DNA from: Longivirga sp036510975
GTDB taxonomy: Bacteria > Actinomycetota > Actinomycetes > S36-B12 > CAIYMF01
NCBI GenBank assembly: GCA_036510975.1
Contig: DATCCY010000057.1
Coordinates: 1-64,000, forward strand
Direction: 5' to 3'
DNA: 64,000 bases
Notes under the pieces: generated by a model
Seen by the model: the letters and a program-made list of their open reading frames with translations, nothing else
The model's database searches: none
What the model was told of the DNA's origin: nothing
Made by a program: the position numbers and the translations under genes
Shown here: one piece after another, positions 26,948-37,939 of the stretch
How the letters are laid out: each line of letters begins with the position of its first letter
How positions within the stretch are numbered: position 1 is the stretch's first letter

Positions 26948-28038
26948 CCGACGCACCCGCGAGCCGCCCATCACCGGGCGAGGACGTCACCTCGATGTCA
27001 CAGGATCCCGGCCACGTCATGCGCGCCGAGATCGCCGAGCAGCCCGACGTGCTCGCCCGCGTCCTGGACCTCGCGCTTCCCCAGGTGCGTTCAGCGGCGG
27101 CCGTGATCCGGGAGCGCGACCCGCGCTTCGTGCTGTTCGCGGCCCGCGGGACCAGCGACCACGCCGCGCTCTACGCGAAGTACCTCGTCGAGGTGCACCT
27201 CGGGATCCCCGCCGGCCTCGCGTCGCCCTCGACGATGACGGCGTACGGTGCTCGACCGGACCTGCGCGAGGTGCTCGTGGTCGCGGTCTCGCAGAGCGGC
27301 GGCTCACCGGACCTCGTCGAGACGGCGACGGCCTCGCGCGAGTGCGGCGCGATCGTGCTCGCCGTCACCAATGCACCCGACTCCGAGCTCGCGCGGGTGG
27401 CCGACCTCCACGTCGACGTGCATGCCGGCACCGAGCTCGCCGTGGCCGCGACGAAGTCCTACACGGCCGAGCTGCTCAGCCTCTGGCTCGTCGTCGACGC
27501 GTGGCGCGGCGGCGACGCGAGCGCGGCGTACGCCGTTCCCGAGGCGGCTCGCTCCCACGTCGGCCGGCTCGCCGAGATGACGTCCCTGGCACAGCGCTAC
27601 CGCTTCACCGACCGCATGCTGCTCACCGGGCGCGGCTACTCCTACCCGACGGTGCGCGAGGCCGCGCTGAAGCTCATGGAGACCTCCTACGTCGCGGCGC
27701 ACGCGTTCAGCGGCGCCGACCTGCTGCACGGACCGCTCGCGATGATCGACGAGGGTCATCCCGTCGTGGCCGTGGTCCCGGACGGCGTCGGCGGCACCGC
27801 GATGCGCCCGGTGCTCGAACGACTGCGCGAGCGCGGTCTGGATCTCGCGGTGATCGGCGGGCCGGCGTCGACCCCGTTCGGCACTGTGGCCGTGGAGCTC
27901 GTCCACGGCCTGCCCGAGGACCTCTCGCCGATCGCGGACATCGTGCTGCTGCAGCAGCTCGCCCTCGCCATGGCGACCGGCCGCGGTCTCGACCCCGACA
28001 GCCCGCGCGGGCTGTCGAAGGTCACCCGCACCTGGTGA
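26944..28038 (+). CDS. SIS-domain glucosamine-6-phosphate deaminase-like protein
   Basis: The 364-residue protein contains two sugar-isomerase (SIS) domains related to the isomerase half of GlmS. Motifs include AARGTSDHAALYAKYLVE, SQSGGSPDLVETA, ATKSYTAELLSLW and ALKLMETSYVAAHAFSGADLLHGPLAMI. There is no glutaminase domain, so it most likely works as a NagB-II type deaminase, turning glucosamine-6-phosphate into fructose-6-phosphate and ammonia. This completes the route NagZ, kinase, NagA, deaminase. It overlaps nagZ by 4 bp. Confidence 0.88.
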   Translation: MTDAPASRPSPGEDVTSMSQDPGHVMRAEIAEQPDVLARVLDLALPQVRSAAAVIRERDPRFVLFAARGTSDHAALYAKYLVEVHLGIPAGLASPSTMTAYGARPDLREVLVVAVSQSGGSPDLVETATASRECGAIVLAVTNAPDSELARVADLHVDVHAGTELAVAATKSYTAELLSLWLVVDAWRGGDASAAYAVPEAARSHVGRLAEMTSLAQRYRFTDRMLLTGRGYSYPTVREAALKLMETSYVAAHAFSGADLLHGPLAMIDEGHPVVAVVPDGVGGTAMRPVLERLRERGLDLAVIGGPASTPFGTVAVELVHGLPEDLSPIADIVLLQQLALAMATGRGLDPDSPRGLSKVTRTW

Positions 28039-28199
28039 CCCGCCGTCATCCCGCAGCCGCCACGTCCCGGTTCGGTCACAGGACGGTGCCGACGAACGGC
28101 GACCCCGTGACGTGACCTCGCGAGCGACCTAGCCTGGCTGGGGCGGGCACGTCGGTGCCCGCAGCGTCCCGGGGGCCGAACACGAGGGCGAGGGCCACG

Positions 28200-28808
28200 A
28201 TGCAGCGACGTCGCGCCGTACCGCGCAGCCGTCGGCGTGCCGCCATGCGCTGCCTGCTCGTGACGGTCGTCCTGGCGCTGGGTCCGGTCGTGTGGGTCTC
28301 CGGGGACCTGATGCTGCGTGCGTCGTACACCCTTGGGTGCGCCGTCGCCCTCGTGATCGTGGTGCGACGTCACCGCCACCCCGAGTCGGCGGGCGAGACC
28401 TACACCCGGGCGCTGCAGGAGTCCTCGGCGCTCCACGTGCGCCTGCGTCATGCCCGGGTGGTCGCGATCCGCGTCGGCTATCGCTCGACCCTGGTAACGG
28501 TCACGTGGCGGGCCGCCTCCACCACGCTGCTCGACGCCGACGGCCGGGCACGCGCCGACGTGAGGTTCAACGCGCTCACGGATGCCTACACGATGAGCAT
28601 CCCGGTCACCGACGACAGGGTCGCTGCGCTGCTCTCCGGCGAGACCGAGCTCGGCAGCCTCGCCGTGTACGCCACCACCGACCTGATGGCCCACCCGGAC
28701 GGCAACCTGCTCGACCACGGCGTCGTCATCGACCAGTACGACCTGGACTTCCCCTCGTGGTCGGGGAGCCTTCCCGCGTCGGGCGTCCTGGCCGACCGCG
28801 ACGTCTGA
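28200..28808 (+). CDS. Hypothetical membrane protein
   Basis: I do not recognise this family. From ATG 28200 it has 202 residues. A basic N terminus (MQRRRAVPRSRRRAAM) is followed by two hydrophobic helices (about 18-34 and 39-53) and a soluble domain of about 140 residues ending in a hydrophilic tail. Earlier in-frame GTG 28155 would add 15 residues without a better ribosome site. It stands alone, converging on the chemoreceptor gene with 19 bp between stops. Confidence 0.6.
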   Translation: MQRRRAVPRSRRRAAMRCLLVTVVLALGPVVWVSGDLMLRASYTLGCAVALVIVVRRHRHPESAGETYTRALQESSALHVRLRHARVVAIRVGYRSTLVTVTWRAASTTLLDADGRARADVRFNALTDAYTMSIPVTDDRVAALLSGETELGSLAVYATTDLMAHPDGNLLDHGVVIDQYDLDFPSWSGSLPASGVLADRDV

Positions 28809-28827
28809 GAATCCCGCGAGGCCGGGC

Positions 28828-30462
28828 TCAGTAGCGGAAGGACGCGACCAGGCCCTCGAGCGACGACGCCATCTGCGCCAGCTCGTTTGCTGCCTGTCCG
28901 GTCTGCGCGGCACCCGACGACGTGCTCTGCGCGGACGAGCTCACGCCGTCGATCGACAAGGTGATCTGACCGCTGCCGTCGGCCGCTGCCGACATGTTGC
29001 GGGCGATCTCGTTGACGGCCGCCGTCTGCTGCTCGACCGCTGACGCGATCGAGTGCTGAATCTCGTTGATCTGGTTGATCGTGCCGCTGATCTGCTCGAT
29101 GGCGCCGATGGCATCGATGGTGTCGTCGCTGATCGCCTGGATCTTCGCGGTGATGTCGGTGGTCGCCGACGCGGTGGCACGGGCGAGGTCCTTGACCTCG
29201 CTCGCGACGACCGCAAAGCCCTTGCCGGCCTCGCCGGCACGGGCCGACTCGATCGTGGCGTTGAGGGCCAGCAGGTTGGGCTGCTCCGCGACGCCCTTGA
29301 TCTCCTTGATGACGTCGCCGATGTCGGCCGAGCTCTGCCCGAGCTTGTTCATGATCGCGCTCGTCAGACCCGCGACCTCGACGGCAGTCGAGGCGACCCG
29401 AGCGGCCTCCCACGCGTTCGCGGAGATGGCCTCGATGCTCGCGGTGAGCTCGTCGGCCGCGGACGCCGCCGACTGCACGCTCTGATTGACCGAGTCCGAC
29501 TCGCTGGCCACGACCTCGGCCTGGGTCGTGGTCTGACCGGCGGCCTCGGACATGAGGCTGCTCGTCGCGGTCAGCTCCTCGGCAGCTGCCGCGAGCATCC
29601 TGCGCGTTGTCGCCGATCGCGGCCACGCTGCTCTGCTGCGTGGCGGCGGCGGCGTTCAGGCTGGCGGCCACCCGGCCGAGCTCGTCGTTCGTGTCGACGA
29701 GGGCGCGCACCTTGAGATCGCCCTGAGCCAGCGACTCGAGCGCCTTCTCGATCGTGTCGAGCGGCCCGGTGATCGACCTGATGACCCGCACGACGATGAC
29801 GATCGCGAAGCACGAGCCCGATCCCGACCAGGACGAGCAGCACGACGGTCCAGCGCGTCACCGCAGCATTTTCCGGCGTCGCGGGTCGACGTGACGTCCG
29901 CCGACAGCTTCTCGACGAGGGCGTTGAGGCTGGTGTCGAGCTTCGTCGAAGCGTCGAGGTTGTCGACCGTCATGACCTTCACGCCACCGGTGACGTCGCC
30001 GGACTGGACGTCCGAGCGCACCTTCTGGGTGAAGGCGTCGTAGGCGGCGAGGTCGGTCAGCGCGGCGCTCGCGAGAGTCTCGACGCCGTCGATTCCGCTG
30101 TCCTTCACCTTCGTGAGGTGGTCCACAGCAGCGGCGTGACCGTCGACGACGAGCGCCCAGGTGTCCTCGATGAGCTTGGCCTGCTTGGAATCGTTGAGGC
30201 TGGCCAGCGCGACGTACATGTTCGACGCGCTGTCGTCGGACAGCCACGACTCGTAGGCACGGCTCGCGTCGTTGGACACCTCGAAGCTCGCGGCGAGCGA
30301 GTCGACCTGGGAACGCGGGCCCGACAGGCCGTAGACGGCGACGCCGACCGAGACGAGCCACAGCGAGCACAGCACGGCGACGAGGCTGAACAGGCGGCCG
30401 CGCACCGACAGGCTGCGGCGTTGCGGTGACGCGGGGGCGACGCTCGTGCGGGGCTGGCTCAT
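28828..30462 (-). pseudogene. Methyl-accepting chemotaxis protein, three frameshifts
   Basis: Joined across frames the product is a standard transmembrane chemoreceptor. It has a first helix (LFSLVAVLCSLWLVSVGVAVYGL), a periplasmic four-helix-type domain, a second helix beginning VTRWTVVLLVLVGIGLVL, a HAMP domain (RSITGPLDTIEKALESLAQG) and a long cytoplasmic signalling coiled coil with tip QPNLLALNATIESARAGEAG. The usual QTN is QPN here. The frame changes near 29868 (an A run), 29808 (CTTCGCG) and 29604 (CAGGATG). Each is explained by one extra base that lengthens a run, and the three together restore the first frame. It is either a decaying gene or a cluster of read errors. A flagellar-sigma-like promoter precedes it. 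Confidence 0.85.
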
Positions 30463-30522
30463 GGGGTCTCCGGGGTCCTCGACACGACGCCCGTCCAGGC
30501 GGATGCCAGGGCCTCGGACCCC

Positions 30523-30550
30523 CTATCGGTCCGCGTGACGCACGCCTGAG
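30523..30550 (-). promoter_or_regulatory. FliA/SigD-type promoter of the chemoreceptor gene
   Basis: On the coding strand, CTCA at 30550-30547 and ACCGATAG at 30530-30523 are separated by 16 bp. This fits the flagellar sigma-28 pattern CTCA-N15/16-GCCGATAA reported for motile actinobacteria, with the -10 element differing at its first and last bases. It lies about 60 bp upstream of the chemoreceptor start. Confidence 0.6.
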
Positions 30551-30595
30551 AGTTCTCGGAGCCACGCTCCAGCGCGGGCGGCAGGCGGAGGTCGG

Positions 30596-31822
30596 TCAGG
30601 GCTGGGACCGGAGCAGATCGAGCACCGCGACGGTCTCCCCCGCCTCGACCCGGGTGACCTCCGGAGGTACGACGACGAGCGCCTGGGCCAGGGCGAGCCC
30701 ACCCATCACGTGCGACCCCTGGCCGCCGACCGGGCGCACGCTGCGGGCGCCGTCGGGCCCGACTTCGAGCGCGGCTCGCGCGTACTGCTGCTTGCCGGCC
30801 GGAGAGTCGAGCGGCTCGAGCAGCACGGCCGGCTCGGTCGGGCGCGTCAGGTCGGCGCGGCCGAGGAGACGACGCACGAGCGGACGGACGTAGAGCTCGA
30901 AGGAGATGAACGAGCTGACCGGGTTGCCGGGGAGCGTGACGATCGGGATCCGCATCGCACCGAGACGACCGCTGCCCTGCGGCATGCCGGGGTGCTGAGC
31001 CACCTTCACGAACTCGACCTCGCCGGTGGGGCCGAGCAGTGCCTTCACGGTGTCGTAGGCGCCCATGCTCACGCCGCCGCTGGTGACGACGACGTCGGCG
31101 TTGCGCAGCGCGGCGTCGAGCAGCCCCCGCAGCTCGCCGTCGTCGTCGTGCGCGTGCGGTGTGCGCCAGGCGCTGGCCCCGGCCGCGCGGGCGAGGGCGA
31201 CGAGCATGAGCCCGTTGGAGTCGACGATCTGGCCGTGCTGCAGAGGATGGCCGACCTCGACCAGCTCGTCACCCGTGCTCACGACGACCACGTGGGGTCG
31301 GCGCACGACGGAGACGTGCGCGCAGCCGACCGACGCCAGCACCGCCACCGACCGCTCGGTGACGACGTCGCCGGCGCGCTGCACGACCGTGCCGGCGGTG
31401 ACGTCCTCGCCGGCGCGCCGGATGTAGGTGCCCACCGCGACCGGCGCGGTGATGCCCACGCTCTCGGTACCGCCGTCGGTGCTCTCCACCGGCACCACCG
31501 TGTCCGCGCCGGAGGGCATGGGGGCGCCGGTCATGATGCGCAGCGCGGTGCCGGGGCCGACCTCGGTGCTGCCGGTCCCGCCGGCCGCCACGTCGCCGAG
31601 CACCGGGAGGACGACCGGTGCGTCGGGCGACGCCGAGGCGATGTCGGCGGCGCGCACGGCGTAGCCGTCCATCGAGCTGTTGTCGAAGGACGGCAGCGGC
31701 CAGGGGGCCACGACGTCGGACGCGAGGGTCAGCCCGATCGAGTCGAGCAGCGGCAGGTCGACGGCCTCGAGCGGCTCGACCCCGTCGAGCACCGCCGCGA
31801 GGTGCTCATCCACCGATCTCAT
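30596..31822 (-). CDS. moeA: Molybdopterin molybdenumtransferase MoeA
   Basis: The 408-residue protein inserts molybdate into adenylated molybdopterin. Recognisable segments are SFDNSSMDGYAVRAADI near residue 45, IMTGAPMPSGADTVVPVE, STGDELVEVG, VVTSGGVSMGAYD and LPGNPVSSFISFELYVRPL, in the order expected for MoeA domains III, I and IV. ATG 31822 is used; upstream in-frame sequence is not family-like. It lies 4 bp after coxE and ends the cox transcription unit, so cofactor maturation is co-expressed with the CO dehydrogenase. Confidence 0.95.
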   Translation of the reverse strand: MRSVDEHLAAVLDGVEPLEAVDLPLLDSIGLTLASDVVAPWPLPSFDNSSMDGYAVRAADIASASPDAPVVLPVLGDVAAGGTGSTEVGPGTALRIMTGAPMPSGADTVVPVESTDGGTESVGITAPVAVGTYIRRAGEDVTAGTVVQRAGDVVTERSVAVLASVGCAHVSVVRRPHVVVVSTGDELVEVGHPLQHGQIVDSNGLMLVALARAAGASAWRTPHAHDDDGELRGLLDAALRNADVVVTSGGVSMGAYDTVKALLGPTGEVEFVKVAQHPGMPQGSGRLGAMRIPIVTLPGNPVSSFISFELYVRPLVRRLLGRADLTRPTEPAVLLEPLDSPAGKQQYARAALEVGPDGARSVRPVGGQGSHVMGGLALAQALVVVPPEVTRVEAGETVAVLDLLRSQP

Positions 31823-31826
31823 GAGC

Positions 31827-33185
31827 TCATCCTGACACCCGGCCGGCGACGAGAGAGCCGGTCGGGAACGTGTCCCGTGGCGTCGGCGACGCCGCCTCCG
31901 CCACGGCGACGGTGTCCTGCGCCGGCTCCGGCAGCCGCACGGACGGGGCGTACTCGTGGTGGCGGCCGTCGTTCGCCGCGTCACGGATCGCTGCCATGAC
32001 GTCCTCGAGGGCGCGCAACGAGTGGCCGCTCACGAACGTGTCGACGTAGGGCATCGCTGCGGCCATGCCGCCGACGAGCGGCTGGTAGCCACGCGCCGCC
32101 TTGCGTGGGTTGACCCAGATGATGTGGAAGGCAAGGCGTGACAGCTGCTGCATCGCCCGACCGACCAGCCCCGGGTCCTCGAGCTCCCATCCGTCGGACA
32201 CGATGACGATGACAGCGCCCCGCGCCATCCCTCGCCGACCGTGCTCGTCGAGGAACGTCTTGAGCGCCATCCCGATCCGGGTGCCGCCCGACCAGTCGGG
32301 CGCTGCCGCCGCCGCCTTGCGGTAGGCGATGTCGGGGTGGGTGAGCCGAAGCTGCCGGGTCAGGCGGGTCAGGCGTGTCGCGAAGACGAACGCTTCCGAG
32401 CCGAGCGCCTTCACGGCGCCGCGCATCAGGTGCAGGTACACGCGCGAGTACGGCTCCATCGACCCCGACACGTCGGCGATGAGCACTACGCGGCGAGGTC
32501 GTGCCGTGTGCTTGCGCATCACGCGTCTCACCGGGTCGCCCGAGGTGCGGTGCGAGGCGCGCAGCGTCGCGCGGACGTCGAGCGTGGAACCCGAGTCGTG
32601 ACGGCGCATCCGCCGAGCGGTGCGCATGGGCGCCACGAACGGGAGCCGCGCGATCAGCGCGTTCAGCAGGGCGAGCTCGTCTTCGGTGCAGTCGGCGAAG
32701 TTCTTCTCCCCGAGGCGTTCCTTGCTGCTGACGGCAGCGAGCACCGCCTCCTCGTCGTCGTCGGGCTCACCGAACTCCGCCGGCTCGCCGCTGGACCCGG
32801 TCGGCTCTGCCTCGCTCTCGCCGGTGCGGTCCGACGCCGAGGGGCTCGTGTCGCCCTGCGGCAGCGCCGACGACGGCGGTGGCGGTGCGGCGCTGTCGCC
32901 CCGGAACTCAGCGAAGTCCACGATGCCGCGGAAGACCTGCGCGAACACACGGTCGAAGACCTCGATCTGATCCTGCGAGGACAGCAGCGTGGTGCGGCCC
33001 AGCGCAGCGAGCTCACTGACGGTCTCGGGCCGGGCGAGCAGCACCACGCGGGCGAAGCGCGAGCTACGTTCGGGAGTGACCGGGATCCCGGCCTGGTGCA
33101 ACGCCTGCCCGAACGCGGCCGTGACCGCCGCGAGCTCCACGCCGCCGAACAGCGGCGGCGGGGACGCAGGCGAGCGATCAGCCAT
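31827..33185 (-). CDS. coxE: CoxE-like von Willebrand A domain protein
   Basis: The 452-residue protein has a DUF-type N-terminal region, an acidic Ser/Pro linker and a C-terminal VWA domain with the metal-ion-adhesion site DVSGSMEPYSR. In Oligotropha carboxidovorans, CoxD (AAA ATPase) and CoxE (VWA) help mature the Cu-Mo active site of CO dehydrogenase. The N terminus overlaps coxD by 8 bp. It is cytosolic, without signal or membrane segment. Confidence 0.9.
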   Translation of the reverse strand: MADRSPASPPPLFGGVELAAVTAAFGQALHQAGIPVTPERSSRFARVVLLARPETVSELAALGRTTLLSSQDQIEVFDRVFAQVFRGIVDFAEFRGDSAAPPPPSSALPQGDTSPSASDRTGESEAEPTGSSGEPAEFGEPDDDEEAVLAAVSSKERLGEKNFADCTEDELALLNALIARLPFVAPMRTARRMRRHDSGSTLDVRATLRASHRTSGDPVRRVMRKHTARPRRVVLIADVSGSMEPYSRVYLHLMRGAVKALGSEAFVFATRLTRLTRQLRLTHPDIAYRKAAAAAPDWSGGTRIGMALKTFLDEHGRRGMARGAVIVIVSDGWELEDPGLVGRAMQQLSRLAFHIIWVNPRKAARGYQPLVGGMAAAMPYVDTFVSGHSLRALEDVMAAIRDAANDGRHHEYAPSVRLPEPAQDTVAVAEAASPTPRDTFPTGSLVAGRVSG

Positions 33186-34122
33186 CGGCGGCAGCGGCGT
33201 CGCCGCGCAGGTCGTCGGGCGCCTGGCGCAGGGCGCGCGCGGGGTCGGCGATCCAGCGGAGCGTGGCCGCGCGCGCGACGTCGTGGTCCTCGCGGTACTT
33301 CAGCACCGAGCCGAGGGTGGCCTCGATGCCGTCCTCGTCGAGGGTGTCGATGCCGAGCAGCTGCGCCGCGTGCACCCAGTCGATGGCCTCCGCCACGCCG
33401 GGCGGCTTCTGCACGTCGAGGCTGCGCAGCCGCTGGACGGCACCGGCCACCTGGGTGGCGAGCTCGAGGCTCGCCCCGGGCACCCGGGCCCGCACGATCG
33501 CGATCGCCTGCGCCAGCGCGGGGTACTCGATCCAGTGGTAGAGGCAGCGGCGCTTGAGCGCGTCGTGCAGGTCCCGCGTGCGGTTCGACGTGAGGATCAC
33601 GATGGGCGGGTGCGTCGCGTGCAGCGTCCCGATCTCCGGGATCGTCACGGTGGACTCGGCGAGCAGCTCGAACAGGAAGGCCTCGAACTCCTCGTCGGCG
33701 CGGTCGACCTCGTCGATGAGCAGCACGGCGGGACGCGGACCGGGGTGCTCGAGCGCTGCGAGCAGCGGGCGACGGATGAGGTAGTCCTCGCCGAACAGCG
33801 ACTCCTCCTCGAGGCCCTCGCCGCGCGCCTCGGCCAGGCGGATGCCGAGCAGCTGCCGCGGGTAGTTCCACTCGTAGAGGGCCTCGGAGGCGTCGATCCC
33901 CTCGAAGCACTGCAGCCGGAACATCGGGGTGTCGAGGAGCTCGGCGAGCGCCTTGGCCGCCTGCGTCTTGCCGACGCCTGCCTCACCCTCGAGCAGCAGC
34001 GGCTGCGGGAGCCGGACGGCGCAGAACAGAGCCGTCGCGAGGTTCGGGTCTGCGAGGTAGCCGACGTCGGCGAGCCGCGCGGCGAGCGTGGCGGTGTCCG
34101 GGATCAGCTCGTCGAGGCTCAC
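33178..34122 (-). CDS. coxD: CoxD-like MoxR AAA ATPase
   Basis: The 314-residue ATPase has Walker A GEAGVGKTQAAK, Walker B VLLIDEVDRAD and sensor 1 ILTSNRTRDLHDALKRRC, as in MoxR/CoxD chaperones. CoxD is thought to act with CoxE in sulfuration and copper insertion at the CO dehydrogenase active site. GTG 34122 overlaps the XdhC-YHS stop as GTGA. Translation coupling with the genes on both sides suggests fixed stoichiometry. Confidence 0.93.
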   Translation of the reverse strand: MSLDELIPDTATLAARLADVGYLADPNLATALFCAVRLPQPLLLEGEAGVGKTQAAKALAELLDTPMFRLQCFEGIDASEALYEWNYPRQLLGIRLAEARGEGLEEESLFGEDYLIRRPLLAALEHPGPRPAVLLIDEVDRADEEFEAFLFELLAESTVTIPEIGTLHATHPPIVILTSNRTRDLHDALKRRCLYHWIEYPALAQAIAIVRARVPGASLELATQVAGAVQRLRSLDVQKPPGVAEAIDWVHAAQLLGIDTLDEDGIEATLGSVLKYREDHDVARAATLRWIADPARALRQAPDDLRGDAAAADG

Positions 34123-35051
34123 GCTCGAGGATACTTCCCGGGATCCGCGACGTAGGCCCGCCGGCATGCAGGGCAGCAGAAGTACACACGCTCGCCGTCG
34201 ATGTCGGCCGACAGCGCCTCGGCGTCGATCCTGACGGTCATGCCGCAGACGGGGTCGATCGACTCGTCGGGCTCCAGCACCGTGAGCAGGCCGACCCGGG
34301 TCATCGGCGGCTCCCCCGGGAGGTGCTGCGGATCGCGTGGCGGACGCGGCGTCCGGGGTCGCTCGGCCACCACCTGGGCGAGGACCGACAGCGCGATCTC
34401 GGTCGGCGTGCGCGCACCGATGTCGAGACCGGCGGGGTAGTGGATCCTCGCCCTCTCCTCCTCCGTGAGGTCGAGGGATCCGACGACGGCCGCGCCGCGC
34501 TTCGGGCTCGCGATGAGCCCGACGTAGGGCACACCGGCGCGCACCGCGGCCTCGAGGGTCTCCTCCTCCTTCTTGCCGTGGGTCGCGACGACGACGGCGT
34601 CGGCGGCCGCGAGGTCGTCGGAGGAGTACGCCGCGGTCTCGTAGCCCAGCGACGCGGCCACCACCGACATCGCCTGCGCGATGGGGCTCTCGCCGAGCAC
34701 CGATACGAGCGGGACGGGCAGCACCGGCTCGAGGAAGATCTCCAGCGTCCCGCCCGACAGGCACGGGTTGTGCACCACGGTCTTGCCCGGCTGGTCGGCC
34801 TCCGGGTTCGGCGCGATGCGCAGCAGCATCGAGTCGCCGGAGGACAACAGGGTGAGCGACTGGCTGCGCACGGTGGACTCCGCGCACTGCCCGCCGACGA
34901 AGCCCTCGATCGCCCCGTCGGCGGTGATGAGCGCCTCGTCGCCGGGCTTGGCCGACGTCGGACGCTGGGCGAGGACCACGCGGGCGTGCACGAACGGGAC
35001 CCGGTGGTCGCGCAGCGACTGGGCCCGGGCGTGCAGCGCCTGCGTGCTCAT
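34119..35051 (-). CDS. XdhC/CoxI-family protein with C-terminal YHS metal-binding domain
   Basis: The 310-residue protein has an XdhC/CoxI N-terminal domain (ALITADGAIEGFVGGQCAEST), a Rossmann-like XdhC C domain (VSVLGESPIAQAM to GLDIGARTPTEIALSVLAQ), and then a YHS/TRASH-type module in the last 50 residues (DPVCGMTV to VYFCCPACRRAY) with four cysteines. XdhC proteins hold and sulfurate the molybdenum cofactor for Mo hydroxylases. The YHS module probably binds a metal and could serve copper delivery to the Cu-S-Mo site of CO dehydrogenase; that is inference. It lies 4 bp after coxL and overlaps coxD. Confidence 0.85.
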   Translation of the reverse strand: MSTQALHARAQSLRDHRVPFVHARVVLAQRPTSAKPGDEALITADGAIEGFVGGQCAESTVRSQSLTLLSSGDSMLLRIAPNPEADQPGKTVVHNPCLSGGTLEIFLEPVLPVPLVSVLGESPIAQAMSVVAASLGYETAAYSSDDLAAADAVVVATHGKKEEETLEAAVRAGVPYVGLIASPKRGAAVVGSLDLTEEERARIHYPAGLDIGARTPTEIALSVLAQVVAERPRTPRPPRDPQHLPGEPPMTRVGLLTVLEPDESIDPVCGMTVRIDAEALSADIDGERVYFCCPACRRAYVADPGKYPRA

Positions 35052-35055
35052 CGGA

Positions 35056-37451
<2,396 letters not shown>

Positions 37452-37455
<4 letters not shown>

Positions 37456-37937
37456 GCGGTCACCTCACTCGTTGCGTCGGCGGGGTTCTCGGCGGCCCAC
37501 TGGACGGCCGACACGATGTTCTTGTAGCCCGTGCAACGGCAGATGTTCCCGGAGATCCCCTCGCGGATCTCCTCCTCGCCCGGATGCGGATTCCGGTCGA
37601 GGAGGGCGCGCGCGGTCATCATCATCCCGGGCGTGCAGTAGCCGCACTGCAGGCCGTGGCACTCCATGAAGCCCTGCTGCACCGGGTCGAGGACACCGCC
37701 CTTCGCGAGCCCCTCGACGGTCGAGATGGTCTTCGCGTCGGCCTGCACCGCGAGCATCGTGCAGCTCTTCACCGGCTCCTCGTCGACCCACACCGTGCAG
37801 GCACCGCAGTTCGAGGTGTCGCAGCCCCAGTGCGTGCCGCGCAGCTGGAGGTCGTCCCGGATGAAGTGCACGAGCAGCGTGCGCGGTTCGACGTCGGCGG
37901 AGTGCTCGACCCCGTTGACCGTGACGTTCACCTGCAT
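37452..37937 (-). CDS. coxS: Carbon monoxide dehydrogenase small (2Fe-2S) subunit
   Basis: The 161-residue iron-sulfur subunit has the plant-type 2Fe-2S motif GCDTSNCGACTVWVDEEPVKSC and the second cluster motif CGYCTPGMMM plus NICRCTGY. It relays electrons from the Mo site in CoxL to FAD in CoxM. ATG 37937 lies 2 bp after coxM, and the stop overlaps the coxL start. Its length is typical. Confidence 0.97.
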
Positions 37938-37939
37938 GA

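Noticed and set aside
28155..28199. Upstream GTG start for the hypothetical membrane protein
   Set aside because: It has no better ribosome site than ATG 28200 and adds a segment without hydrophobic or conserved character.
30500..30600. Glycine-riboswitch-like end (ACTCTCAGGC ... GGACCGATAGG) before the chemoreceptor
   Set aside because: The 5' aptamer half with the conserved GCCGAAGG-type bulge is missing. The same bases fit a flagellar sigma promoter better.
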